In this document: piece after piece, positions 45,401-60,400 of the stretch
How positions within the stretch are numbered: the stretch's first letter is position 1
Layout: each line of letters opens with the position of its first letter
Assembly (NCBI GenBank): GCA_963680875.1
Contig: OY804589.1
Location: 22,599,462-22,663,461, forward strand
Source of the DNA: Bathymodiolus brooksi
Taxonomy: Eukaryota; Mollusca; Bivalvia; Mytilida; Modiolidae
Length of the DNA: 64,000 nucleotides
Direction of reading: 5' to 3'
The notes under the pieces: generated by a model
Database searches by the model: none
Told to the model about the DNA's origin: nothing
The model's input: only the letters and a program-made list of their open reading frames with translations
Program-made: the position numbers and the translations under genes

Positions 45401-48400
45401 GAACTGACAGGGTGGCGGGTTAGAATAGTGTGGAGAACTGACAGGGAGGCGGGTTAGTATATTATGGAGAACTTACAGGGTGGCGGGTTAGAATAGTATG
45501 GAGAACTGACAGGGTGGCGGGTTAGTATAGTATGGAGAACTCACAGGGTGGCGGGTTAGTATAGTATGGAGAACTCACAGGGTGGCGGGTTAGTACAGTA
45601 TGGAGAATTGACAGGGTGGCGGGTTAGAATAGTATGGAGAACTGACAGGGTGGCGGGTTAGTATAGTATGGAGAACTCACAGGGTGTCGGATTAGTATAG
45701 CATGGAGAACTCACAGGGTGGCGGGTTGGTATAGTATGGAGAACTCACAGGGTGGCGGGTTAGTATAGTATGGAGAGCTCACAGGGTGGCGGGTTAGAAT
45801 AGTATGGAGACCTCACAGGGTGGCGGGTTAGAATAGTATGGAAAAATCACAGGGTGTCGGGTTAGTATAGTATGGAGAACTCACAGGGTGGCGGGTTAGT
45901 ATAGTATGGAGAGCTCACAGGGTGGCGGGTTAGAATAGTATGGAGAACTCACAGGGTGGCGGGTTAGTATAGTATGGAGAACTCACATGGTGTCAGGTTA
46001 ATATATTATGGAGAACTCACAGGGTGGCAGGTTAGTATAGTATGGAGAACTCACAGGGTGTCGGGTTAGTATAGTATGGAGAACTCACAGGGTGGCAGGT
46101 CGGTATAGTATGGATAACTCACAGGGTGGCGGGTTGGTATTGTATGGAGAACTGACAGGGTGGCGGGTTAGTATAGTATGGAGAACTCACAGGGTGTCGG
46201 GTTGGAATAGTATGGAGAACTCACAGGGTGGCGGCCTAGTTTAGTATGGAGAACTGACAGGGTGGCGGGTTAGTACAGTATGGAGAACTCACAGGGTGGC
46301 GGGTTAGTATAGTATGGAGAACTGACAGGATGGCGGGTTAATATAGTATGGAGAGCTCACAGGGTGGCGGGTTGGTATAGCATGGAGAACTAACAGGGTG
46401 GCGGGTTAGTATAGTATGGGGAGCTCACAGGGTAGCGGGTTAGAATAGAATAGAGAACTAACAGGGTGGCGGGTTAGTATAGTATGGAGAACTCACAGGG
46501 TCTCGGGTTAGTATAGTATGGAGAACTCACACGGTGCTGGGTTAGTATAGTATGGAAAACTCACAGGGTGGCGGGTTAGTATAGTATGGAGAACTGACAG
46601 GGTGGCGGGTTAGAATAGTATGGAGAACTGACAAGGTGGCGGGTTAGTATAGTATGGAGAACTCACAGGGTGTCGGGTTAGTATAGTATGGAGAACTCAC
46701 AGGGTGGCGGGTTAGTATAGTATGGAGAACTTACACGGTGGTGGGTTAGTATAGTATGGAGAACTCACACGGTGTCGGGTTAGTATAGTATGGAGAACTC
46801 ACAGGGTGGTGGGTTAGTATAGTATGGAGAACTTACAGGGTGGCGGGTTAGTATAGTATGGAGAACTGACAGGGTGGTGGGTTAGTATAGTATGGAGAAC
46901 TCACAGGGTGTTGGGTTAGTATAGTATGGAGAACTCACACGGTGGTGGGTTAGTATTGTATGGAGAACTCACAGGGTGGCGGGTTAGTATAGTATGGAGA
47001 GCTCACAGGGTGGCGGGTTATAATAGTATGGAGAACTGACAGGGTGGTGGGTTAGTATAGTGTGGAGAACTCACAGGGTGGCGGGTCAGTATAGTATGGA
47101 GAACTCACAGGGTGGAGGGTTAGTATAGTATGGAGAACTCACAGGGTGGCGGGTCAGAATAGTATGGAGAACTCACTGGGTGTCGTGTTAGTATAGTATG
47201 GAGAACTCACAGGGTGGCGGGTTAGTATAGTATGGAGAACTCACAGGGTGGCGGGTTGGAATAGTATGGAGAACTCACAGGGAGTTGGGCTAGTATAGTA
47301 TGGAGAACTCACAGGGTGTCGGGTTAGTACAGTATGGAGAACTCACAGGGTGGCGGGTTAGTATAGTATGGAGAACTGACAGGGTGGCGGGTTAATATAG
47401 TATGGAGAGCTCACAGGGTGGCGGGTTGGTATAGCATGGAGAACTAACAGGGTGGCGGGTTAGAATAGTATAGAGAACTGACAGGGTGGCGGGTTAGTAT
47501 AGTATGGGGAACTCACAGGGTGTCGGGTTAGTATAGTATGGAGAACTCACACGGTGCTGGGTTAGTATAGTATGGAAATCTCACAGGGTGTCGGGTTAGT
47601 ACAGTATGGAGAGCTCACAGGGTGGTGGGTTAGTAGAGTATGGAGAACTTACAGGGTGGCGGGTTAGTATAGTATGGAGAACTGACAGGGTGGTGGGTTA
47701 GTATAGTATGGAGAACTCACAGGGTGGTGGGTTAGTATAGTATGGAGAACTCACAGGATGGCGGGTTGGTATAGTATGGAGAACTCACAGTGTGGCGGTT
47801 TAGTATAGTATGGAGAACTCACAGGGTGGCGGGTTAGTATAGTATGGAGAACTCACAGGGTGGCGGGTTAGTATAGTATGGAGAACTCACAGGGTGGCGG
47901 GTTGGAATAGTATGGAGAACTCACAGGGTGGCGGGTTAGTATAGTATGGAGAACTGACAGGGTGGCGGGTTAATATAGTATGGAGAGCTCACAGGGTGGC
48001 GGGTTGGTATAGTATGGAGAACTAAGAGGGTGGCGGGTTAGTATAGTATGGAGAGCTCACAGGGTGGCGGGTTAGAATAGTATAGAGAACTGACAGGGTG
48101 GCGGGTTAGTATAGTATGGAGAGCTCACAGGGTGTCGGGTTAGTATAGTATGGAGAACTCACACGGAGCTGGGTTAGTATAGTATGGAAAACTCACAGGG
48201 TGGCGGGTTAGTATAGTATGGAGAACTCACAGGGTGGGGGGTTAGAATAGTATGGAGAACTGACAGGGTGGCGGGTTAGTATAGTATGGAGAACTCACAG
48301 GGTGTCGGGTTAGTATAGTATGGAGAACTGACACGGTGCTGGGTTAGTATAGTATGGAGAACTCACAGGGTGTCGGGTTAGTATAGTATGGAGAACTCAC

Positions 48401-51400
48401 AGGGTGGCGGGTTAGTATAGTATGGAGAACTCACAGTGTGTCGGGTTAGTATAGTATGGAGTACTGACAGGGTGGTGGGTTAGTATAGTATGGAGTACTT
48501 ACAGGGTGGCGGGTTAGTATAGTATGGAGAACTGACAGGGTGGTGGGTTAGTATAGTATGGAGAACTCACAGGGTGGCGGGTTAGTATAGTATGGAGAAC
48601 TCACACGGTGGCGGGTTAGTATAGTATGGAGAACGCACAAGGTAGCGGGTTAGTATAGTGTGGAGAATTCACAGGGTGGCTGGTTAGAATAGTATGGAGA
48701 ACTCACAGGGTGGTGGATTAGTATAGTATGGAGAACTCACAGGGTGGCGGGTTAGTATAGTATGGAGAACTCACATGGTGGCGGGTTAGTATAGTATGGA
48801 GAACTCACAGGGTGGCGGGTTAGAATAGTATGGAGAACTCACAGGGTGGCGGGTTAGAATAGTATGGAGAACTGACAGGGTGGCGGGTTAGTATAGTATG
48901 GAGAACTCACAGGGTGTCGGGTTAGTATAGTATGGAGAACTCACAGGGTGGCGGGTTAGTATAGTATGGAGAACTCACACTGTGGTGGGTTAGTATAGTA
49001 TGGAGAACTCACACGGTGGTGGGTTAGTATAGTATTGAGTACTTACAGGGTGGCGGGTTAGTATAGTATGGAGAACTGACAGGGTGGTGGGTTAGTATAG
49101 TATGGAGAACTCACAGGGTGGTGGGTTAGTGTAGTATGGAGAACTCACACGGTGGTGGGTTAGTATAGTATGGAGAACGCACAGGGTGTCGGGATAGTAT
49201 AGTATGGAGAACTCACAGGGTGGCGGGTTAGTATAGTGTGGAGAACTCACAGGGTGGCGGGTTAGAATAGTATGGAGAACTCACAGGGTGGTGGGTTAGT
49301 ATAGTATGGAGAACTCACAGGGTGGCGGTTAGTATAGTATGGAGAACTCACAGGGTGGCGGGTTAGTATAGTATGGAGAACTCACAGGGTGGCGGGTTAG
49401 AATAGTATGGAGAACTCACAGGGTGGCGGGTTAGTATAGTATGGAGAACTCACAGGGTGTCGGGTTAGTATAGTATGGAGACCTCACACGGTGCTGGGTT
49501 AGTATAGTATGGAAAAATCACAGGGTGGCGGGTTAGTATAATATGGAGAACTCACAGGGTGGCGGGTTTGATTAGTATGGAGAACTGACAGGATGGCGGG
49601 TTAGTATAGTATGGAGAACTCACAGGGTGGCGGGTTAGTATAGTATGGAGAACTGACATGGTGGCGGGTTAGAATAGTATGGAGAACTCACACGGTGGTG
49701 GGTTAGTATAGTATGGAGAACTCACACGGTGTCGGGTTAGTATAGTATGGAGAACTTACAGGGTGGCGGGTAAGTATAGTATGGAGAACTGACAGGGTGG
49801 CGGGTTAGAATAGTATGGAGAACTGACAGGGTGGCGGGTTAGTATAGTATGGAGAACTGACAGGGTGGCGGGTTACTATAGTATGGAGATCTCACAGGGT
49901 GGCTTGCTAGTATAGTATGGAGAACTCACAGGGTGGCGGGTTAGTATAGTATGGAGAGCTCACAGGGTGTCGGGTTAGTATAGTATGGAGAACTCACACG
50001 GTGCTGGGTTAGTATAGTATGGAAAACTCACAGGGTGGCGGTTAGTATAGTATGGAGAACTCACAGGGTGGCGGGTTAGAATAGTATGGAGAACTGACAG
50101 GGTGGCGGGTTAGTATAGTATGGAGAACTCACAGGGTGTCGGGTTGGTATAGTATGGAGAACTCACACGTGCTGGGTTAGTATAGTATGGAGAACTCACA
50201 GGGTGGCGGGTTAGTATAGCATGGAGAACTCACACGGTGGTGGGTTAGTATAGTATGGAGAACTCACAGTGTGTCGGGTTAGTATAGTATGGAGAACTGA
50301 CAGGGTGGTGGGTTAGTATAGTATGGAGTACTTACAGGGTGGCGGGTTAGTATAGTATGGAGAACTGACAGGGTGGTGGGTTAGTATAGTATGGAGAACT
50401 CACAGGGTGGTGGGTTAGTATAGTATGGAGAACTCACACGGTGGCGGGTTAGTATAGTATGGAGAACGCACAGGGTGTCGGGTTAGTATAGTATGGAGAA
50501 CTAACAGGGTGGCGGGTTAGTATAGTGTGGAGAATTCACAGGGTGGCGGGTTAGAATAGTATGGAGAACTCACAGGGTGGTGGATTAGTATAGTATGGAG
50601 AATTCACAGGGTGGCGGGTTAGTATAGTATGGAGAACTCACATGGTGGCGGGTTAGTATAGTATGGAGAACTCACAGGGTGGCGGGTTAGAATAGTATGG
50701 AGAACTCACAGGGTGGCGGGTTAGAATAGTATGGAGAACTGACAGGGTGGCGGGTTAGTATAGTATGGAGAACTCACAGGGTGTCGGATTAGTATAGTAT
50801 GGAGAACTCACAGGGTGGCGGGTTAGTATAGTATGGAGAACTCACACTGTGGTGGGTTAGTATAGTATGGAGAACTCACACGGTGTCGGGTTAGTATAGT
50901 ATGGAGAACTGACAGGGTGGTGGGTTAGTATAGTATGGAGTACTTACAGGGTGGCGGGTTAGTATAGCATGGAGAACTGACAGGGTGGTGGGTTAGTATA
51001 GTATGGAGAACTCACAGGGTGGTGGGTTAGTGTAGTATGGAGAACTCACACGGTGGTGGGTTAGTATAGTATGGAGAACGCACAGGGTGTCGGGATAGTA
51101 TAGTATGGAGAACTCACAGGGTGGCGGGTTAGAATAGTATGGAGAACTCACAAGGTGGTGGGTTAGTATAGCATGGAGAACTCACAGGGTGGCGGTTAGT
51201 ATAGTATGGAGAACTCACAGGGTGGCGGGTTAGTATACTATGGAGAACTCACAGGGTGGCGGGTTAGAATAGTATGGAGAACTCACAGGGTGGCGGGTTA
51301 GTATAGTATGGAGAACTCACAGGGTGTCGGGTTAGTATAGTATGGAGACCTCACACGGTGCTGGGTTAGTATAGTATGGAAAACTCACAGGGTGGCGGGT

Positions 51401-54400
51401 TAGTATAGTATGGAGAACTCACAGGGTGGCGGGTTAGATTAGTATGGAGAACTGACAGGATGGCGGGTTAGTATAGTATGGAAAACTCACAGGGTGGCGG
51501 GTTAGTATAGTATGGAGAACTCACAGGGTGGCGGGTTAGAATAGTATGGAGAACTCACACGGTGGTGGGTTAGTATAGTATGGAGAACTCACACGGTGTC
51601 GGGTTAGTATAGTATGGAGAACTTACAGGGTGGCGGGTTAGTATAGTATGGAGAACTGACAGGGTGGTGGGTTAGTATAGTATGGAGTACTTACAGGATG
51701 GCGGGTTAGTATAGCATGGAGAACTGACAGGGTGGTGGGTTAGTATAGTATGGAGAACTCACAGGGTGGTGGGTTAGTGTAGTATGGAGAACTCACACGG
51801 TGGTGGGTTAGTATAGTATGGAGAACGCACAGGGTGTCGGGATAGTATAGTATGGAGAACTCACAGGGTGGCGGGTTAGTATAGTGTGGAGAACTCACAG
51901 GGTGGCGGGTTAGAATAGTATGGAGAACTCACAGGGTGGTGGGTTAGTATAGTATGGAGAACTCACAGGGTGGCGGGTTAGTATAGTATGGAGAACTCAC
52001 AGGTTGTCGGGTTAGTATAGTATGGAGACCTCACACGGTGCTGGGTTAGTATAGTATGGAAAACTCACAGGGTGGCGGGTTAGTATAGTATGGAGAACTG
52101 ACAGGGTGGCGGGTTAGATTAGTATGGAGAACTGACAGGGTGGCGGGTTAGAATAGTATGGAGATCTCACAGGGTGGCGGGCTAGTATAGTATGGAGAAC
52201 TCACAGGGTGGCGGGTTAGTATAGTATGGAGAGCTCACAGGGTGGCGGGTTAGAATAGTATGGAGAACTCACAGGGTGGCGGGTTAGTATAGTATGGAGA
52301 ACTCACAGGGTGTCGGGTTAGAATAGTATGGAGAACTTACAGGGTGGCGGGTTAGTATAGTATGGAGAACTGACAGGGTGGTGGGTTAGTATAGTATGGA
52401 GAACTCACAGGGTGGTGGGTTAGTATAGTATAGAGAACTCACACGGTGGTGGGTTAGTATAGTATGGAGAACTCACAGGGTGTCGGGTTAGTATAGTATG
52501 GAGAACTCACAGGGTGGCGGGTTAGTATAGTATGGAGAACTCACAGGGTGGCGGGTTAGTATAGTATGGAGAACTCACAGGGTGGCGGGTTAGTATAGTA
52601 TGGAGAACTCACAGAGTGGCGGGTTAGTATAGTATGGAGAACTCACAGGGTGGTGGGTTAGAATAGTATGGAGAACTCACAGTTTGGCGGGATAGTATAG
52701 TATGGAGAACTCACAGGGTGTCGGGTTAGTATAGTATGGAGAACTCACACGGTTCTGGGTTAGTATAGTATGGAAAACTCACAGGGTAGCGGGTTAGTAT
52801 AGTATGGAGAACTCACAGGGTGGCGGGTTAGAATAGTATGGAGAACTCACAGGGTGGCGGGTTAGTATAGTATGGAGAACTCACAGGGTGTCGGGTTAGT
52901 ATAGTATGGAGAACTGACAGGGTGGTGGGTTAGTATAGTATGGAGAACTCACATGGTGGTGGGTTAGTATAGTATGGAGAACTCACACGGTGTCGGGTTA
53001 GTATAGTATGGAGAACTCACAGGGTGGCGGGTTAGAATAGTATGGAGAACTGACAGGGTGGCGGGTTAGTATAGTATAGAGAACTCACAGGGTGGCGGGT
53101 TAGTATAGTATGGAGAACTCACAGGGTGGCGGGCTAGAATAGTATGGAGAACTGACAGGGTGGCGGGTTAGTATAGTATGGAGAACTGACAGGGTTGCGG
53201 ATTAGTATAGTATGGAGAACTCACACGGTGCTGGGTTAGTATAGTATGGAAAACTCACAGGGTGGCGGTTAGTATAGTATGGAGAACTCACAGGGTGGCG
53301 GGTTAGAATAGTATGGAGAACTGACAGGGTGGCGGGTTAGTATAGTATGGAGAACTCACAGGGTGTCGGGTTGGTATAGTATGGAGAACTCACACGTGCT
53401 GGGTTAGTATAGTATGGAGAACTCACAGGGTGGCGGGTTAGTATAGTATGGAGAACTCACACGGTGGTGGGTTAGTATAGTATGGAGAACTCACAGTGTG
53501 TCGGGTTAGAATAGTATGGAGAACTGACAGGGTGGTGGGTTAGTATAGTATGGAGTACTTACAGGGTGGCGGGTTAGTATAGTATGGAGAACTGACAGGG
53601 TGGTGGGTTAGTATAGTATGGAGAACTCACAGGGTGGTGGGTTAGTATAGTATGGAGAACTCACACGGTGGCGGGTTAGTATAGTATGGAGAACGCACAG
53701 GGTGTCGGGTTAGTATAGTATGGAGAATTAACAGGGTGGCGGGTTAGTATAGTGTGGAGAATTCACAGGGTGGCGGGTTAGAATAGTATGGAGAACTCAC
53801 AGGTTGGTGGATTAGTATAGTATGGAGAACTCACAGGGTGGCGGGTTAGTATAGTATGGAGAACTCACATGGTGGCGGGTTAGTATAGTATGGAGAACTC
53901 ACAGGGTGGCGGGTTAGAATAGTATGGAGAAATCACAGGGTGGCGGGTTAGAATAGTATGGAGAACTGACAGGGTGGCGGGTTAGTATAGTATGGAGAAC
54001 TCACAGGGTGTCGGGTTAGTATAGTATGGAGAACTCACAGGGTGGCGGGTTAGTATAGTATGGAGAACTCACACTGTGGTGGGTTAGTTTAGTATGGAGA
54101 ACTCACACGGTGTCGGGTTAGTATAGTATGGAGAACTGACAGGGTGGTGGGTTAGTATAGTATGGAGTACTTACAGGGTGGTGGGTTAGTGTAGTATGGA
54201 GAACTCACACGGTGGTGGGTTAGTATAGTATGGAGAACGCACAGGGTGTCGGGATAGTATAGTATGGAGAACTCACAGGGTGGCGGGTTAGTATAGTGTG
54301 GAGAACTCACAGGGTGGCGGGTTAGAATAGTATGGAGAACTCACAAGGTGGTGGGTTAGTATAGTATGGAGAACTCACAGGGTGGCGGTTAGTATAGTAT

Positions 54401-57400
54401 GGAGAACTCACAGGGTGGCGGGTTAGTATACTATGGAGAACTCACAGGGTGGCGGGTTAGAATAGTATGGAGAACTCACAGGGTGGCGGGTTAGTATAGT
54501 ATGGAGAACTCACAGGGTGTCGGGTTAGTATAGTATGGAGACCTCACACGGTGCTGGGTTAGTATAGTATGGAAAACTCACAGGGTGGCGGGTTAGTATA
54601 GTATGGAGAACTCACAGGGTGGCGGGTTAGATTAGTATGGAGAACTGACAGGATGGCGGGTTAGTATAGTATGGAAAACTCACAGGGTGGCGGGTTAGTA
54701 TAGTATGGAGAACTCACAGGGTGGCGGGTTAGAATAGTATGGAGAACTCACACGGTGGTGGGTTAGTATAGTATGGAGAACTCACACGGTGTCGGGTTAG
54801 TATAGTATGGAGAACTTACAGGGTGGCGGGTTAGTATAGTATGGAGAACTGACAGGGTGGTGGGTTAGTATAGTATGGAGTACTTACAGGGTGGCGGGTT
54901 AGTATAGCATGGAGAACTGACAGGGTGGTGGGTTAGTATAGTATGGAGAAGTCACAGGGTGGTGGGTTAGTGTAGTATGGAGAACTCACACGGTGGTGGG
55001 TTAGTATAGTATGGAGAACGCACAGGGTGTCGGGATAGTATAGTATGGAGAACTCACAGGGTGGCGGGTTAGTATAGTGTGGAGAACTCACAGGGTGGCG
55101 GGTTAGAATAGTATGGAGAACTCACAGGGTGGTGGGTTAGTATAGTATGGAGAACTCACAGGGTGGCGGGTTAGTATAGTATGGAGAACTCACAGGGTGT
55201 CGGGTTAGTATAGTATGGAGACCTCACACGGTGCTGGGTTAGTATAGTATGGAAAACTCACAGGGTGGCGGGTTAGTATAGTATGGAGAACTGACAGGGT
55301 GGCGGGTTAGATTAGTATGGAGAACTGACAGGGTGGCGGGTTAGAATAGTATGGAGATCTCACAGGGTGGCGGGCTAGTATAGTATGGAGAACTCACAGG
55401 GTGGCGGGTTAGTATAGTATGGAGAGCTCACAGGGTGGCGGGTTAGAATAGTATGGAGAACTCACAGGGTGGCGGGTTAGTATAGTATGGAGAACTCACA
55501 GGGTGTCGGGTTAGAATAGTATGGAGAACTTACAGGGTGGCGGGTTAGTATAGTATGGAGAACTGACAGGGTGGTGGGTTAGTATAGTATGGAGAACTCA
55601 CAGGGTGGTGGGTTAGTATAGTATAGAGAACTCACACGGTGGTGGGTTAGTATAGTATGGAGAACTCACAGGGTGTCGGGTTAGTATAGTATGGAGAACT
55701 CAGAGGGTGGCGGGTTAGTATAGTATGGAGAACTCACAGGGTGGCGGGTTAGTATAGTATGGAGAACTCACAGGGTGGCGGGTTAGTATAGTATGGAGAA
55801 CTCACAGAGTGGCGGGTTAGTATAGTATGGAGAACTCACAGGGTGGTGGGTTAGAATAGTATGGAGAACTCACAGTTTGGCGGGATAGTATAGTATGGAG
55901 AACTCACAGGGTGTCGGGTTAGTATAGTATGGAGAACTCACACGGTTCTGGGTTAGTATAGTATGGAAAACTCACAGGGTGGCGGGTTAGTATAGTATGG
56001 AGAACTCAAAGGGTGGCGGGTTAGAATAGTATGGAGAACTCACAGGGTGGCGGGTTAGTATAGTATGGAGAACTCACAGGGTGTCGGGTTAGTATAGTAT
56101 GGAGAACTGACAGGGTGGTGGGTTAGTATAGTATGGAGAACTCACATGGTGGTGGGTTAGTATAGTATGGAGAACTCACACGGTGTCGGGTTAGTATAGT
56201 ATGGAGAACTCACAGAGTGGCGGGTTAGAATAGTATGGAGAACTGACAGGGTGGCGGGTTAGTATAGTATGGAGAACCCACAGGGTGGCGGGTTAGTATA
56301 GTATGGAGAACTCACAGGGTGGCGGGCTAGAATAGTATGGAGAACTGACAGGGTGGCGGGTTAGTATAGTATGGAGAACTGACAGGGTTGCGGATTAGTA
56401 TAGTATGGAGAACTCTCAGGGTGGCGGGTTAGTATAGTATGGAGAACTCACAGGGTGACGGGCTAGTATAGTATGGAGAACTCACAGGGTGGCGGTATAG
56501 TATAGTATGGAGAACTCACACGGTGGTGGGTTAGTATAGTATGGAGAACTCACACATTGTCGGGTTAGTATAGTATGGAGAACTGACCGGGTGGTGGGTT
56601 AGTATAGTATGGAGAACTTACAGGGTGGCGGGTTAGTATAGTATGGAGAACTGACAGGGTGGTGGGTTAGTAAAGTATGGAGAACTGACAGGGTGGCGGG
56701 TTAGAATAGTATGGAGAACTGACAGAGAGGCGGGTTAGTATAGTATGGAGAACTCACAGGGTGGCGGGTTAGTATAGTATGGAGAGCTCACAGGGTGGCG
56801 GGTTAGAATAGTATGGAGAACTCACAGGGTGGCGGGTTAGTATAGTATGGAGAACTCACAGGGTGTCGGATTAGTATAGTATGGAGAACTCACAGGGTGG
56901 CGGGTTGGTATAGCATGGAGAACTCACAGGGTGGCGGGTTAGTATAGTATGGAGATCTCACAGGGTGGTGGGTTAGAATAGTATGGAGAACTGACAGGGT
57001 GGCGGGTTAGTATAGTATGGAAAAATCACAGGGTGTCGGGTTAGTATAGTATGGAGAACTCACAGGGTGGCGGGTTAGTATAGTATGGAGAGCTCACAGG
57101 GTGGCGGGTTAGAATAGTATGGAGAACTCGCAGGGTGGCGGGTTAGTATAGTATGGAGAACTCACATGGTGTCAGGTTAATATAGTATGGAGAACTCACA
57201 GGGTGGCAGGTTAGTATAGTATGGAGAACTCACAGGGTGTCGGGTTAGTATAGTATGGAGAACTCACAGGGTGGCGGGTTGGTATAGTATGGAGAACTCA
57301 CAGTGTGGCGGGTTAGTATAGTATGGAGAACTCACAGGGTGGCGGGTTAGTATTGTATGGAGAACTCACAGGGTGGCGGGTTAGTATAGTATGGAGAACT

Positions 57401-60400
57401 CACAGGGTGTCGGGTTGGAATAGTATGGAGAACTCACAGGGTGGCGGCCTAGTATTGTATGGAGAACTGACAGGGTGGCGGGTTAGTACAGTATGGAGAA
57501 CTCACAGGGTGGCGGGTTAGTATAGTATGGAGAACTGACAGGGTGTCGGGTTAATATAGTATGGAGAGCTCACAGGGTGGCGGGTTGGTATAGTATGGAG
57601 AACTAACAGGGTGGCGGGTTAGTATAGTATGGAGAGCTAACAGGGTGGCGGGTTAGAATAGAATAGAGAACTGACAGGGTGGGGGGTTAGTATAGTATGG
57701 AGAACTCACAGGGTCTCGGGTTAGTATAGTATGGAGAACTCATACGGTGCTGGGTTAGTATAGTATGGAAAACTCACAGGGTGGCGGGTTAGTATAGTAT
57801 GGAGAACTGACAGGGTGGCGGGTTAGAATAGTATGGAGAACTGACAAGGTGGTGGGTTAGTATAGTATGGAGAACTCACAGGGTGTCGGGTTAGTATAGT
57901 ATGGAGAACTCACAGGGTGGCGGGTTAGTATAGTATGGAGAACTCACACGGTGTCGGGTTAGTATAGTATGGAGAACTCACAGGGTGGTGGGTTAGTATA
58001 GTATGGAGAACTTACAGGGTGGCGGGTTAGTATAGTATGGAGAACTGACAGGGTGGTGGGTTAGTATAGTATGGAGAACTCACAGGGTGGCGGGTTGGAA
58101 TAGTATGGAGAACTGACAGGGTGGTGGGTTAGTATAGTGTGGAGAACTCACAGGGTGGCGGGTCAGTATAGTATGGAGAACTCACAGGGTGGCGGGCTAG
58201 TATAGTATGGAGAACTCACAGGGTGGCGGGTCAGAATACTATGGAGAACTCACAGGGTGTCGGGTTAGTATAGTATGGAGAACTCACAGGGTGGCGGGTT
58301 AGTATAGTATGGAGAACTCACAGGTTGGCGGGTTGGAATAGTATGGAGAACTCACAGGGTGGTGGGCTAGTATAGTATAGAGAACTCACATGGTGTCGGG
58401 TTAGTACAGTATGGAGAACTCACAGGGTGGCGGGTTAGTATAGTATGGAGAACTAACAGGATGGCGGGTTAGAATAGTATAGAGAAATGACAGGGTGGCG
58501 GGTTAGTATAGTATGGGGAACTCCCAGGGTGTCGGGTTAGTATAGTATGGAGAACTCACACGGTGCTGGGTTAGTATAGTATGGAAAACTCACAGGGTGG
58601 CGGGTTAGTATAGTATGGAGAACTCACAGGGTGACGGACTAGTATAGTATGGAGAACTCACAGGGTGGCGGGTTAGTATAGTATGGAGGACTCACACGGT
58701 GGTGGGTTAGTATAGTATGGAGAACTCACACATTGTCGGGTTAGTATAGTATGGAGAACTGACCGGGTGGTGGGTTAGTATAGTATGGAGAACTTACAGG
58801 GTGGCGGGTTAGTATAGTATGGAGAACTGACAGGGTGGTGGGTTAGTATAGTATGGAGAACTGACAGGGTGGCGGGTTAGAATAGTATGGAGAACTGACA
58901 GAGAGGCGGGTTAGTATAGTATGGAGAACTTACAGGGTGGCGGGTTAGAATAGTATGGAGAACTGACAGGGTGGCGGGTTAGTATAGTATGGAGAACTCA
59001 CAGGGTGGCGGGTTAGTATAGTATGGAGAACTCACAGGGTGGCGGGTTAGTATAGTATGGAGAGCTCACAGGGTGGCGGGTTAGAATAGTATGGAGAACT
59101 CACAGGGTGGCGGGTTAGTATAGTATGGAGAACTCACAGGGTGTCGGATTAGTATAGTATGGAGAACTCACAGGGTGGCGGGTTGGTATAGCATGGAGAA
59201 CTCACAGGGTGGCGGGTTAGTATAGTATGGAGATCTCACAGGGTGGTGGGTTAGAATAGTATGGAGAACTCACAGGGTGGCGGGTTAGTATAGTGTGGAA
59301 ATATCACAGGGTGTCGGGTTAGTATAGTATGGAGAACTCACAGGGTGGCGGGTTAGTATAGTGTGGAGAGCTCACAGGGTGGCGGGTTAGAATAGTATGG
59401 AGAACTCGCAGGGTGGCGGGTTAGTATAGTATGGAAAACTCACATGGTGTCAGGTTAATATAGTATGGAGAACTCACAGGGTGGCAGGTTAGTATAGTAT
59501 GGAGAACTCACAGGGTGTCGAGTTAGTATAGTATGGAGAACTGACAGGGTGGCGGGTTAGTACAGTATGGAGAACTCACAGGGTGGCGGGTTAGTATAGT
59601 ATGGAGAACTGACAGGGTGTCGGGTTAATATAGTATGGAGAGCTCACAGGGTGGCGGGTTGGTATAGTATGGAGAACTAACAGGGTGGCGGGTTAGTATA
59701 GTATGGAGAGCTCACAGGGTGGCGGGTTAGAATAGAATAGAGAACTGACAGGGTGGCGGGTTAGTATAGTATGGAGAACTCACAGGGTCTCGGGTTAGTA
59801 TAGTATGGAGAACTCACACGGTGCTGGGTTAGTATAGTATGGAAAACTCACAGGGTGGCGGGTTAGTATAGTATGGAGAACTGACAGGGTGGCGGGTTAG
59901 AATAGTATGGAGAACTGACAAGGTGGTGGGTTAGTATAGTATGGAGAACTCACAGGGTGTCGGGTTAGTATAGTATGGAGAACTCACAGGGTGGCGGGTT
60001 AGTATAGTATGGAGAACTCACACGGTGTCGGGTTAGTATAGTATGGAGAACTCACAGGGTGGTGGGTTAGTATAGTATGGAGAACTTACAGGGTGGCGGG
60101 TTAGTATAGTATGGAGAACTGACAGGGTGGTGGGTTAGTATAGTATGGAGAACTCACAGGGTGGTGGGTTAGTATAGTATGGAGAACTCACACGGTGGTG
60201 GGTTAGTATAGTATGGAGAACTCACAGGGTGTCGGGTTAGTATAGTATGGAGAACTCACAGGGTGGCGGGTTGGAATAGTATGGAGAACTGACAGGGTGG
60301 TGGGTTAGTATAGTGTGGAGAACTCACAGGGTGGCGGGTCAGTATAGTATGGAGAACTCACAGGGTGGCGGGCTAGTATAGTATGGAGAACTCACAGGGT

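Noticed and set aside
57323..57520. Open frame inside the 34-bp array
   Set aside because: It is repeat translation; 34 is not divisible by three, so the frame rotates, and it stays open only where variants remove TAG.
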